This document shows, in pieces, positions 1 through 11,539 of a DNA stretch of 64,000 bases. Made by a program: the position numbers and the translations under genes. Source of the stretch: Cristatella mucedo. Its lineage: Eukaryota; Bryozoa; Phylactolaemata; Cristatellidae. Each line of letters begins with the position of its first letter. Position 1 is the stretch's first letter. The notes beneath the pieces were generated by a model. The model was not told the DNA's origin and did not search any database. It saw only the letters and a list, made by a program, of their open reading frames with translations. The stretch is taken from positions 1,357,001 to 1,421,000 of the forward strand of contig WPIO01000019.1 in assembly GCA_009760855.2 (NCBI GenBank), in the 5' to 3' direction.

Positions 1-940
1 GTCGCTACCTGAGCCGTGCCCACTGCAGACCACGTCATCCTCTTGCCCATATGCCACCACCGCAGCGCTCCGATTTTGCCGTCGTGCTGCAGTGGAAAGT
101 TATCACCGACATATAGTCTTTGTGGCTGTGTGGAGTTACAGAAATGCATTGCATTGCATAGTTGTACTACTAAAGACCGGTCATTCCAGTCTGAGCTGAG
201 CCAGCTGAGTAAAATGGTATGTTAATGCAGCTGTACATTGACCTACATTGACCGGTCAACGGTTCTCGATGTCCTGTCAGGGCAGAGTAGCCCAAGCATA
301 AAGCCGGCCGAGCTACCTGCCTGCCTGCCACCACAGCTGCTGCTGCGCAGGCAGCTGTGTCCTGACTGAGTTGGCCTCGCTTAATCCCTTTGAGCTTCTG
401 CTTCCATTTTGGGAATCGGTTGCCGAAGCATCTCACTCGGGTGGCCATTAAGTTTGAACTCGGTCGGCACACACCCCAACTAGGCCTTAGGACCTCTGAA
501 CCTTGACCTTTTGGCCAAGCCACCTGCTTCAGAGCAGCCAGGTGGTTGCTTTAGGTGCTCGACTTACTTCTCTCTGGAGGGGGAGGGTGTGAGGCAGGGC
601 AATCGAGCGATCGACCAGCCTGGTTGAAAGCAGGGGGGGCGCGTGTGGCAGCAGCCGAAGCACAGGCTTTGATGGCATCTGCTCAGTTGCTCGTCCGGCA
701 GCCGTTGGCCTAAAACCGGTTGGTTTAAACAGCTTGCTTCCTACCTACTTCTGTCCTACTTCGGTCGTCCTTTTTGTAGGAAGTTTCCACGGCCAGTCTT
801 CCTCTAAACCTTGCTTTCTACTTGCCCTGCCCCTGATGTTCGTGAGAAAATTGCTTTGGTTAGAGAGGTAGGAAATTTACTTCTCCTATGTCAGTGGGAG
901 ACTCCAGAATTTGATGTGAACTGATAAAGGTTATTCATGG
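1..940. other. Intergenic DNA, no gene recognised
   Basis: Mixed-composition sequence with short open frames only. I see no exon with a recognisable domain and no RNA gene. It borders a LINE fragment that begins near 945. Confidence 0.5.
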
Positions 941-944
941 AGCC

Positions 945-1680
945 ACTACAGTACAGTACATGGAGCTACTAGAGTACAGTGTACCTCAGGTTGCTCTGCT
1001 TGGTCTGCTTCTTTTCATAGTTTATTCTCTCCACCTTGCCGGTGTGATCGCTAAGTACGATATCAGCTTTCACTTCTATACAGATGACACTCACTTGTAC
1101 CTGTGCTTGTATCCCTCCCAGCCCTCCAGTTGGTCAAAGTCTCTCAACTCCCTTGCTGCATGCATGACATCTGCACATGTGTGGCAGCAAACTTTCTTAC
1201 ATTAATTAATGGTAAAACCAGCTTACTAGCAATCAGCAAACCTAGTGTGATTTAGAAATTGAAAAACCTAATGCTCCAAATCGGCTCTGCCAGCATATCT
1301 CCTGTTGAATCTGTAGGCAATCTAGGTATCCTGTTCCAAATAAACCTTTCATTTGACGACCACATCAGCTCCAAAGCCAAGTGTGCCTACATTCAGCTGC
1401 ATATTATTGGTAAAAAATCAGGCTTGTTTAGACAGGTATGCTACATCCAAATTGGTCCATGCATGTGTAACATTCCGTCTCGACTGTTTCGAGTCACTGC
1501 TTTCTGGTCTGCCAGCCTGTGTAATCAGGTTGGTGCAAAACTCTGAAGCTAGACTTTTCTGTCGTGAGCATCTCAGTTGCCACAGCTCACCACTTCTTGC
1601 CGACCTGCACTGGCTCCCAGTCAAGCAACGCGTCACCTTCAAGGTTCTGTCACTCCCTTGTAGGTCAATCTCTTTATGAG
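945..1680 (+). mobile_element. L2/CR1-like LINE (family A), reverse-transcriptase fragment, decayed
   Basis: Two broken frames read as the palm and C-terminal parts of a non-LTR reverse transcriptase. Near 980-1110 a segment resembles the VPQGS-LGPLLF motif and is followed by FHFYTDDTHLYL, a degenerate YADD catalytic box. Positions 1259-1400 read like the NLGI-F-NLSFDDHI segment. Positions 1440-1660 read SGLPACVIRLVQNS, then LLADLHWLPVKQRVTFKVLS, the typical C-terminal signature of these elements. Several frameshifts and stops show it is dead. About 40 bases at 1663-1703 look like a reverse-oriented 3' tail of the same family. Confidence 0.85.
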
Positions 1681-1768
1681 CACTTTACATTTGCAGCAAA
1701 GTACTTTCACTGAACTTTTGTGGCAGTGAGCAGCATCGCTCGGACCAAACGCCCCAAAGCTCAATACA

Positions 1769-1770
<2 letters not shown>

Positions 1771-1819
<49 letters not shown>
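1771..1819. repeat. (CT)n microsatellite
   Basis: About 24 uninterrupted CT dinucleotides. Open frames across it are Leu-Ser or Arg-Glu repeat artefacts. Confidence 0.98.
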
Positions 1820-1821
<2 letters not shown>

Positions 1822-1907
1822 GTAATGTAATGTATCTCCAGCCGTAAATCCACAAAGCTACAAAGATTATGTGGGTGTTACGCAGGAGAGTTTTGTATAG
1901 CACACTC

Positions 1908-2165
1908 TCAGCCTAAGCGGCTTTCGGTACACATTCGGTACCTAACAGACTTCGTCTCATGCAACAAAGAGAAAATGGGAAGCATAGCAGAGTCAGGAGA
2001 GCAGTTGAGGTAGTGAGTAGCATGGAAGCAGCAGTTTAAAACGACTGGAAAGGATGTGCCATAGTCGGCAGTAGGAGAGTGGTTATCGTTGCACAAGAAT
2101 TGTGGAAGCGAGTACCACAGTCTATCACCTGCAGAGCTAGGGCTTCTGTCACGAACGGTCTGCAA
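1908..2165 (-). mobile_element. LINE family B C-terminal fragment
   Basis: The reverse strand encodes a broken copy of a motif also found at 29,190-29,400 and 53,180-53,440. It reads roughly RDRSPSSAGDRLWYSLPQFL, then CCFHATHYLNCSPDS. The GDRSF-SAGPRLWNSLP-LR motif is the common end of many non-LTR retrotransposon ORF2 proteins. No poly(A) or ATT tail was identified. Confidence 0.6.
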
Positions 2166-2252
2166 GCGAAGGAATGGAACAGCTAGTTTATTGTCCGCAC
2201 AGGACCTGAGGGCTCGAGGAGGCTGAAACTGGTGCAGCAGTTCAGCTAGGTG

Positions 2253-2255
2253 TGG

Positions 2256-2352
<97 letters not shown>

Positions 2353-2357
2353 CTCTC

Positions 2358-2452
<95 letters not shown>
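2253..2452. repeat. Long (CT)n microsatellite
   Basis: About 200 bp of CT dinucleotides with a few CCTCTCT interruptions. It creates long spurious Ser-Leu frames on the + strand and Arg-Glu frames on the - strand. Confidence 0.98.
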
Positions 2453-2459
2453 CAAATCC

Positions 2460-3080
2460 CTCTCCTTCATCCTTCTCTTCTCTCTTGTTCTTTTTTCCTC
2501 ACTGCTAGCATTCAGTCTCGTGAGCGAAGTCGCAAGCCAGCAGGTGTTACGTGACAACCATATGGGAAAACAAAAGCCCCTAGCTGTTTCTAACCCAGCA
2601 GGAAAATCTTTGTTTGCAATCAGCGCTCGAGCAGTATGTGTTCAGCAGCTCCAACAAAAGAAACTCTTGCCGGTCGGGGTTTTAAGAGCTGAAGTGTAAG
2701 CAAACTCGGTAGCTTGCCGTGATTGTGATAGCCAAAAGACAGTCAAATGAGCACCACCGGGGTTTGGCCAAAACAGGGGCTGATACATCTGGGAAAGCGG
2801 TCGTGGCTACGACCCCTATGTCTGTGCCCTGCGAACCCTAGTCTACAGTACATTGATGTACATCGGCTCTCCACAGTCTTTTTGTGCTGCAAAATCAATG
2901 CCTTTGCTTTATTGGCTAAACAACCGGACCAACAGCCGGAGATCTCAGATAAGATTACAAGATCACTTGCCATTGTACTTTCCTAACTAGTATGCTCCCT
3001 ACTAGAAAGTGAAAACAGTACATACCATAGTTGCTTTGCACGCAAGTCTATGCCTGGGCATTGGGTTGGCTTGTACACAT
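2460..3080. other. Intergenic DNA, nothing recognised
   Basis: Low-coding-potential sequence. Short open frames on both strands match no family I know. Confidence 0.4.
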
Positions 3081-3084
3081 GCAT

Positions 3085-3218
3085 GCCAAGTTGGCATGCA
3101 GCCATCCTCGGATTGAGCAAGTGCTTGTTGACGATGTTGGATGCAATTGTAAACTGCTTAAAAAGAGATTAAGTGTTCTAATGGTGCTATGCAAATGTAT
3201 TATTGTTATTATTAAAAG
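3085..3218 (+). mobile_element. LINE family A 3' tail fragment
   Basis: The sequence near 3150-3217 matches the family 3' end: a copy of the conserved AGAGATTAAGTTCTCT block, then a GGTGCTATGCAAATG block and a TTATTGTTATTATTA tail. Only the untranslated end is present. Confidence 0.7.
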
Positions 3219-3219
3219 A

Positions 3220-5837
3220 TCCGGGTCGCCCAGGCTGGTCAATGCTTCTGCAAAAAGGATAGCAGTCCATTTCCTGCCACACCTTCCCATCATTCACTTC
3301 CCAATTGGTCCAACCAGCTATCTATGCCGACTCGTGACAAAGAGCGACTGCATGGCAAACTGAAACACACATGTATCTGTATCGGGTGAGAGGCCTGTGG
3401 CAGCAGACTTTTACACGCTGTCAGAGTTAGGCCTCCATGGAGCACCACTTCCGACTGGCATACTTGCAGGCAGCTTTTTGCCCCTGACATTTGCTACATT
3501 TATCGCCTGCAGGAAGGGATATAATAGCTAGCTGGACACCTAGGGCACCTCCTCTACACCCTCTGATGTGCCCTTCTGGCTACCTCAACTGCTGTGTGTA
3601 ATGTCATCAAAGGTTAATATCGATAGTAAAAGTAACAAATTTAAATGTGTACTTCGGCAATCTAGGAAGTGCAGGGCATACATATATGTTCTTAGGCTGA
3701 TAATGACATACTCCAACTTCAACGATAAGAAAACCAATGTGTGGCCATGGATTTGTAAAGGCAATCAGTGACAGAGTAGTAGGACAATCTATAAATGCTG
3801 GAAATCCAGGTCCCCTGTCTCAAAACTGCTTAGCTTTCGATGGCTATTCAGATTTGACTCTCCTCACAATATTCTATTAGCATGACTTTCAAAAAAGTCA
3901 CCAAAATACACATTAATCTCACTTAATATACCAGAATTATCTTATAATCTAAAAAATGTGATAAATGGTCACGTTCTCTAAACCCTGCCATGGTTTGTCT
4001 CCATTACACCTAACCTAGCCGGTATTATAGTTACTGTAGCCTCATTTCTACCAAAGGATTCTAACTCAGGAAACTGAATCGGCTGGTCCTTAGCTCCTCT
4101 CAAACAATGTCATCATTGCCTAGTGGCTTATCTCATGAATTCTGAATCCTGAGATCACATCCTGGTATCACATCCTGCTGGTGGTTCGATTACTTGGCAG
4201 TCGTCTAATGCCAACCACACCCATTCATTACATTGTCCAGATTATACTCGATGAAAGACTAACAGGAAGATTGCTCCGAAAATTTAGTGACCAGGCGCCA
4301 CGGGGTCTTTAAAATTCATCTAAATCCAAAATACCGATATCTTCCACAAGGGATCTGTCCTTTGGAGTCTGTGCAATGTATCTGAGCTTTGCAGATCTTG
4401 AATTGCTTTACAAAAATTCTTGTGCTTGAATTTTGTCGTTGTTTTTGCTGTTGATTGTGTCAATTATATTCTGCCTTTTTCTGCTGTCTAATGCTAGTTG
4501 TTTCACCACGCCTGTACTACTATCAGTCACACTGCTCACCCCTTCGTTTTGCATGAGGACATGATCAGCTGCCACTTCGCTATCGAAGGCCACTCAGCTT
4601 TTGTTGGCCCTCTGACACTGTCTGGCTAACAAGCAATTCAGCTATAGGCTATGCAAATTTACACTATACATCAGCTACTTATATTACCGTGAGAACATGC
4701 ATAATGGATAGTACCCTGCCAGTATGATAAGTTTCTTAGTGGATTTCCGATAAAAAAATCCATGCAGCGATCTTCTTGTATCAACTTACCAACATCGCAA
4801 AGTTTAAATTGTGAGCGAATATTTAGTTCGTCATCATTACGGTGTACCTGCCGAATGTCACGCTATTGCTTGGCTCGTGCGTTTTCAGGAGAGGGCTCTA
4901 GTTGAATGCACGACAAATCCACCAGAGATGAGAGGCATGGCTGAGCTCCGACACTTAGAGATATTAGCGTATTGAACAATGCAGCCATCATACATGTGTG
5001 CCTCTCACAAAAAGTCTCTTGTCATTTCGCAGAACATTCCTGTGCAATCCACTGCAGCTAACTGTGGTAGATTTCGGCGGCATTGGTAGGATGAATATCC
5101 GGAGTACAAGCTCGCTGTCTGTGCAGTGAGAATGGCAGCAAGGCAAGCGAACTGTTTCGCGCCTTGTGCTACGACTCCCGTGGCTCATCGCTCAGAAAGT
5201 CCACGCCGCCCGTTCGTTCAACGCGGAAGGACCGAGACAGGCAAGGCAAGGCCCTCGGAAAGCTAGGCAACTAGGGTGTGCAACGAGACCGAAATCTGCA
5301 GCAGCCAGCTTGCTGCACCAACAATAAAAAGAACAAAAAGACATTTGCGTAGCTACCTAAGCGGCAAAATCTTACCTCGAAAATGGTGGACGTGGCAATG
5401 AAGAATAAGAACTAGAAATCACAAATCGAGTGCATAGAAGAAGGCTATTCGCTCGATTCGCCAACCATTCGCTAACATTGTTTAGGAAAACAATATAGCA
5501 GCCACGCTTTGGGAACCAGAGTCCGTTAGGAACTATCTAAGCTCATAATTTCTAAACATCAGATAGTGCCATAGTTTCGATCTGAGTGCATGCATCTAAG
5601 GAAGGTGCATGCATGATGTATGCAAATGCTTTTGTTTAGTTTCATGAGTACATATCGTTGGGTTTCTCACCTCTGTTACTTGCTAGCCATAGGTGGCAGG
5701 CTGGACCTTGGAGGCTGGAGTTGGTATAAAGGTACAAGTACGTTCGCTAATGGAAAGGTTGATAGTTCCTCTAAAGGCCACAGGCTCAGTCCAAAGCAGG
5801 AGCTTGCATTATTCAGATGCCAAAAGCTAAACAGTAT
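3220..5837. other. AT-richer intergenic DNA, no gene seen
   Basis: About 2.6 kb with many stops in all frames, no long frame and no domain match I recognise. I cannot assign any function or repeat to it. Confidence 0.4.
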
Positions 5838-5955
5838 TTAAAATAATAATGCGTTTGCATGGCACCCTCGGAGAACTGAGTCTCTTTCTAAGCACTTTAC
5901 AGATGCTGCAAAGAGGCATGACCACACTTGAAGTGGCATGAGTGCTGAAACCTGG
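5838..5955 (-). mobile_element. LINE family A 3' tail, reverse orientation
   Basis: It starts with AATAATAATGCG (a reversed ATT tail), then GGCACCCTCGGAGAACTGAGTC and CTAAGCACTTTACAG, the reverse complement of the family 3' end. The coding part is absent. Confidence 0.7.
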
Positions 5956-6030
5956 ATGCATTTTTTGCAAACGCCTTTTCCATACACAACCTCCATGTAA
6001 CCTGCACGTGGTCATCTGTCTGCAAGCAGT

Positions 6031-6073
6031 GGCAGAGCCAGGGGTGGAGCCAGGGGTGGAGCCAGGGGTGGGC
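6031..6073. repeat. 14-bp tandem repeat, three copies
   Basis: The unit GAGCCAGGGGTG plus two bases occurs three times in tandem. It is short and probably a replication-slippage product. Confidence 0.85.
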
Positions 6074-6519
6074 TAGGGCATTTGCCCCTCCTCTACGACG
6101 GGGCAACGACCTGGACCTCTCCCTATTCCTACGCCCCCATCGACCGTCACCAAAGACAAAAGTGTGTCTTAATTTCACTCATGATGAGCGACAGCAGAGT
6201 TCGTGCAGAATAAACGGTACGATTTTATGCAATCATTCTTCCTTAAATTCGACCCTAGCCTTGCCTATCTATGAAAATCTTACGTGTCTTGCCCCTAAAT
6301 AAAATTTTTGCAGGTCTTGACGCCAGATGAAAATCATTGCTCCACCACTGCCTGCTAGCATGCTGAGTTCTAGAATTCAATTGCGGTTTTCTGCTGTTTT
6401 CTTACAGCTCGAGCCTTCCCTAACCTGTCTATATTTGCTGGACACTGCAAATTTTCTAATGCATCAATCTGGAAATTGCACCGAGGACCCAGTTCATAGC
6501 AGGTATAGACGAAGTGAAA

Positions 6520-6605
6520 GATAACAATAACAATCATAATACATTTGCATAACGCCCTAATAGAACTTGTCTCTTTCTAGGCACGTTGCTTAAACTGTAA
6601 AGAAA
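6520..6605 (-). mobile_element. LINE family A 3' tail, reverse orientation
   Basis: AACAATAACAATCATAATAC is followed by CGCCCTAATAGAACTTGTCT and CTTTCTAGGCACGTT, a diverged reverse complement of the family A 3' end. Confidence 0.6.
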
Positions 6606-6609
6606 CCAA

Positions 6610-8095
6610 AGATGAACTACCAACCAATCGGCAACGGCCGACACCGACTGTACGAACGTAAATTCAGTATCTGCAGCTCGTTGGGTTAAAAAAAAGACGT
6701 TCGTCGCGGTGTTCCTTTTTAGTCAGGCTATGCATGAAAAATGCAGGCGCCCGGCTAGCCAGGAGCAAGTTTATAGAAGACTCTCGCCGCACTTCAACGC
6801 AAAAAATTTTCCAGGACTGCTTACCGGCGAAGGAAGTAACTAGTAGAGCTCGGCTAGCTAGAGTATGGGCTGAGAGCACGATCGTACAATTTATTTTCTG
6901 TGAGGCTACTAGCCTCAAATGGTGGTGTGGGACCCATCACCTGTTCTTTTTCTTATTTACTCACTAGTCACAACTTCGACGATCCGTGGAAGCATTATTC
7001 GATGAATAAATAAGTTTCCCATGAATGGAAACTATAGAATGCAAGTGCAGCTCATGGGAGATGGGATGACCACTGTCCAAACTGGTGTAGGAGCCATGGA
7101 GTCCTAGGGAAACCCCTTCCCCCACCGGCAACTTCAACAGATCCTGCGTGCAATGACGATACACAGAAGCAGTTTGCAATAAAATTATAGAATATTATAT
7201 TAGCTAAAGTGCTAAAACAAATGCTGTAATCACCTTGGATTCAAACGTAGCGTGCGTTCTGATGCGATCGGAATAAGAGCCTCTCATTAGTGTTGCCACC
7301 GTGTTGCATTTTAACTGCAACCAATGTCATTTTTCAACCAATTTCAACAGCAATGTCGCTGTTAATGTCGCTTCCTTCCTACATCTCGCTTCACATTCGT
7401 GATGCTCCTGCCTCTATAAATACTAGACACGAATGTCAGTCTCTTGTTTGTATCCATCGTTTGCATAATGTGCTTGCTTTCAGGAACGAAGCTCTAGCAC
7501 TTCGGTGTGACAAAAGCAAAGGTGGCCAGCACGCAGAGGGGGAGGAACCGACCAAGCAGAAACCGAAAGAAAAAAGCTGACAGCTAATAGCGATGACAGC
7601 TACTTTAGACGACTCTCTTGAACGACAACGGTGCTCCATCATTTCCGTGACAGACAAAAGCACTGCACAAACAGCGCTGTAAGATTTCAAGCATTGTAAT
7701 TCTGAGAAGCTTATCTCACCAGCTCCTGTGCCTAGGGCGGCGTGCTGCAGAGCAGGCGAGAGCAACAGCTCTGCCGGGCCGCGGCCGATGGTACTTCCCA
7801 GTTCGAGCCTTCAGGTAGTGGTAAATACGAATCTGACGGTGCACCCAGCAATTGGTGCTCAGCAATTCCAATATAGGGTGCCTGTCAAACGTAAAAGCCG
7901 GATGCATGCAGTTGCAGAATGCCGGCAATGTACGAAAAACATACGGTTCATGTCGTGAACTTAATACAAAGCCGAAGCTTCTGAAAATGTGGAAAACAAG
8001 CAAGTTTTGTAGAATACTGTGTGCTGCCTAAGCATCACTATATGCTGTCCGAGTTCTAGTCTTGATCTCATTTTACCGCTTAACTGGACGAAAGG
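6610..8095. other. Intergenic DNA, nothing recognised
   Basis: No convincing exon, RNA gene or transposon protein was found in about 1.5 kb. Confidence 0.4.
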
Positions 8096-8099
8096 AATG

Positions 8100-9052
8100 G
8101 TATAGCTTCACCCTCAAAATCGGCTCTGTCAGCACGTCGCCTGTAGCATCAGCACGAAATCTCGGTGTCCTTTTCGAAACTTACCTTTCACTAGACGACA
8201 TCGGCTCCTGACTAGAGTCTGGCCACTTTCAGCTACATAACATTGCACAACTTCGGTCTCGCTCAGACAGGAATCGAAGTTGATTCATGCATTGGTAACA
8301 TCCTGCCTCCACTTTGTAGCTCATGCTCGAAGGTCTTATGGCTTGTACGTTTAGGCACTTACAGTTGCAAAATACTACAACAAGGCTTGTCTGTCTTGAG
8401 CATCGCAGTTGCCACATGATGCCACTTCTCGCCGACCTGCTCTGGCTCCCCATCAAGCAGCACATCGACTTCGGGGTCTTGTCACTTACTTTCAGGTCTC
8501 TTCGTTCTCTTGCTCCAGTCTAATGATCAGATCTACTCTCCAATCAGGGTAGGCATCGTAACACCAGCTCTTCGGTCTCAAATCGTCTAGTGGTACCTCA
8601 ATCCAACCTCAAATCCTTTGGAGACCATGCCTTTAGCTTGTCCTATCAGACCTACTCCCTCACCAGGCTAAGCATCATAGCCCAGATCTTCTGAATCGAA
8701 TCATTTACATACACCTCGTACTAACCTTATGACACGGAACTCACTTCCGACTGATGTCACGACACTCTCTGACTTGACAACATTTAAAAACAAGTGGAAA
8801 GCGCATCTAATTACCACGTGGGTGTATGTGCTTCATCCTCTGTGTACTTATGCTTGCTGACACTGTGCATGCTGCCACTAACCATATTTGCATGCTGACT
8901 ATATGCATGTCACCTCTAACCATGGTATGCTTGTTGACATTTAGCATGCTGCCATTAACCATTCGATCATGCTTCCTTTGCAGCAAATGTAAAGTGTCTA
9001 GAAAGAGATTAAGTTTTCTGAGGGTGCTATATAAATGTATTATTACTAGTAA
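8100..9052 (+). mobile_element. LINE family A copy, C-terminal RT plus 3' end
   Basis: Positions 8113-8520 read, with frame breaks, as the family A C-terminus, including LLADLLWLPIKQHIDF-VLSLTFRSLRSLAP. The 3' untranslated part carries the CATGCTGCCACTAACC-type repeats. It ends in AAATGTAAAGTGTCTAGAAAG, AGATTAAGTTTTCTGAGGGT and TGTATTATTACTAG. It is truncated at the 5' end and has no intact frame. Confidence 0.85.
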
Positions 9053-9054
9053 CA

Positions 9055-9388
9055 TGGAACCCACTCCCGACTGACGTCCCGATATCCACTGATTTGATGA
9101 CATCTCAAAAGAAGCTTAAAACGCCCCTGTTCCCCACAGCATTTGTTGGGTTCTCATGATTTTTCTTCTGGGTACTTATGTGCTTACACCGTGCATGTAC
9201 CACTAACCGCGATATACATGTTGACACCGGGCTTGTTACCACTAACCGTGTGGTTATGTTTCCTATTCAGCACACATGTATGTAAAGCATGCGTGATTTA
9301 AAGGAAATATTACCACATACTTAAGAATTATGTCAGATGCTTTGAAAGAGATTGAGTTCTCTGATGGTGCCATACAAGCGTATTGTTA
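9055..9388 (+). mobile_element. Second LINE family A 3' end
   Basis: It directly follows the previous copy and repeats the same end: a degenerate GGAACCCACTCCCGACTGACG segment, the CATG-CACTAACCG repeats, then GAGATTGAGTTCTCTGATGG and a short ATT-like tail. The two ends in tandem suggest insertion of one copy into the tail of another. Confidence 0.7.
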
Positions 9389-9389
9389 T

Positions 9390-11100
9390 GAGTATCATCC
9401 AAGATGTGTTTACTAAACGCTGAACGTATGTGTAGAGGAGTGATGCATATTGACTACACTGCGTAATACTACTTTCTCGATACTCCAAGCACCGGCGCAC
9501 CGACCCCACAGAAAGCTGAGACTAGGTGCGAGCTGTGTAGTTAAAAGGCAGTGACTGGTTTCATACAGCTGTTAGTGCAACAGTTAGCAGGAAGTCAGAG
9601 GTGGGCCTTTGTAAGCCAATTATCTCGCTGTGAAGTATTTACGGTGCAAATGGCTCATTTATTATTTTAACATCCAATCGGAAATTTGGTTGCTTTTGAA
9701 GTGCGATCAGTTCAAAGATTATACAAGCACATATTACTGTTATTGAACAGGTTATATAATGATGTGCTCCTTTCATCGCTACCGGTATGAAATGAAAAAA
9801 TTGTTCTGCCTGATTAGGTGCGGTACCCCACACCTCATCTAGGTCGGAAATCTGACTGAATCGAACTCCTCAGATGACCACAGATTATCCAACGACGGCC
9901 AATGAAACTTTATAAAGATGCGGCAAGAACCAGCAGTAAAAGCAAGAGGCAGAAATTCTTGATGTTGTAGCTATTAATGATGATTATTCTTCAGTTGCCA
10001 AGTCTGATTAGATCAGACAACAATTAAACTTTCCAAAAGGCATCTGGTGGATCTCGCACCCGTTTCTATCTCATCACGACACAGGGACATATCGAGGGCC
10101 TTCAGAGAAATGGCAGTAGCTCTGAGGAGCAGGGCTTAGTGTGGCTCGGACGCAGTGGTAGAGGGCTGACCTGACCGTGAGCCAGGGCAGCTGCAGTGTA
10201 CGCATAGAGCTACTCACTTCACTGCTCGTGCTAAGGAGAGAATGAGCCAGCTGTGGCAACACTCGGAGAATTGCCAAGTAACACAGCTGCAGTTTTTCGA
10301 CAAACCTCTAAAGTCGCACCGTTGATTCTGGCTTTCGCTTCAATGCTGCACCGCCTGGCGATACGCTCTCTGCGAAATATTACAAGCCCGGGGTTTGCAA
10401 TCAAGCTGTGTCTTGAGGAAAGTGATAGCATCATATTATCATGATGACTATTCTGCAGCCTTAAGTTATGCGACGACATGCTACCGTATTTGCATACTAC
10501 AAGACTTACTGAGTCTGTAATTCCTTTCCGAGTTTCGATCGCTGCTAGCGATTCATTCAAGCGTACATGTCTGAGGGCGCCAGCAACATTCTCTGTGCAC
10601 CTAAGCGGGGGGGGGGGGCAGCTGGCAGTTCCGAAGAAGGGGGCATCTGAGTATGAGTATGTGAGTATGAGTATGTGAGTATGCGTATCTGAGTATGCTC
10701 AAATCGAAAAGGAGCCAGCCGCTTTCGCCTCGTAGCGACAGTGGCCGACGAACAGCGGCTGGTGTACTTTGTTTGGGAATGCATTTGACGAGCGTAGGTT
10801 AGTCTGTCCTGGTATATACGCAAATCCCAAAAAACCTTGAGAAGGCAAGGGTAGCAGACGCAGCAGTTACGGAGCCTTGCTCATCGAAAAGTCGTTCGGA
10901 GCAGCGGTGGCGGTGGAACGCACGCACTCGTGCCGCCAGCATCGGCAGCAGTAGACGAGTCGGCGACGCGTGCGGTGTGCATCTTGCGGATTTTTTAAAG
11001 AATTTTCCAGCTCAAGCAGACGCCTCGACGGATGCGCAAGAACGCGCAGGCCGGTCCGTAAAGTTAATGCAGCTGTCTGCAGTCGACTTTAAACGGCTGA
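9390..11100. other. Intergenic DNA with a short GAGTATG repeat
   Basis: No gene was recognised. A run of ten G occurs near 10,609-10,618. Positions 10,650-10,698 hold a small array based on GAGTATGAGTATGT. Confidence 0.45.
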
Positions 11101-11102
11101 CA

Positions 11103-11255
11103 CCGAGCTGGTTTGGTCCAGCGGTTAAGGTGCTCGCCCCCTCAGACCAAGGCATGGCTGAGGTCGAGGGCACGAACCCCGAGGCGCACGCGTGAAGCGC
11201 CTGAATAGAGATTAAGTTCTTTTGGTGCGCTATAAAAATGAATTACATTTATGAT
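11103..11255 (+). mobile_element. tRNA-derived SINE, family A, with LINE-like tail
   Basis: The head (CTGGTTTGGTCCAGCGGTTA, then GGTGCTCGCC) resembles a pol III A box. GGCACGAACCCC resembles a weak B box. The end, GCGCCTGAATAGAGATTAAG followed by TTCTTTTGGTGCGCTATAAA, copies the 3' end of LINE family A. A second member lies at 14,228-14,372. It is a tRNA-head/LINE-tail SINE, not a functional tRNA, because the cloverleaf is not preserved. Confidence 0.75.
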
Positions 11256-11539
11256 AATTTGTTTGACCAACCGCCGCGGCTGTAGTACCGCATCGCGAAG
11301 CACAGTTCAGCCGCTTTAATTTGCGACAGATTTGCTTAGAGTGAATCCACGAAGTGAACAAAGAAAACTGATTACTTGCAACGCACGAGCGGGTCGACGG
11401 TATCGCGGTATCAGCCTCGCGATGGAAGTGGCCTCGTCCGTACGATACAAGAGAACCTTGATGAATACCGGAGCTCAGACTTTTCGGCGGCGCTTGAAAG
11501 ACGCGTGCACAATGCACTAAGAACTAGTCAGGCCGTCCA

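Noticed and set aside
945-1680. Possible active retrotransposon
   Set aside because: The catalytic box is altered and the frame is broken several times. None of the LINE copies in the window is intact.
2250-2699. 149-codon Ser-Leu frame on the + strand
   Set aside because: It is the translation of a (CT)n microsatellite. Similar Ser-Leu or Arg-Glu frames at 15,835-16,515, 20,545-21,102, 35,697-36,095 and 37,843-38,296 were rejected for the same reason.
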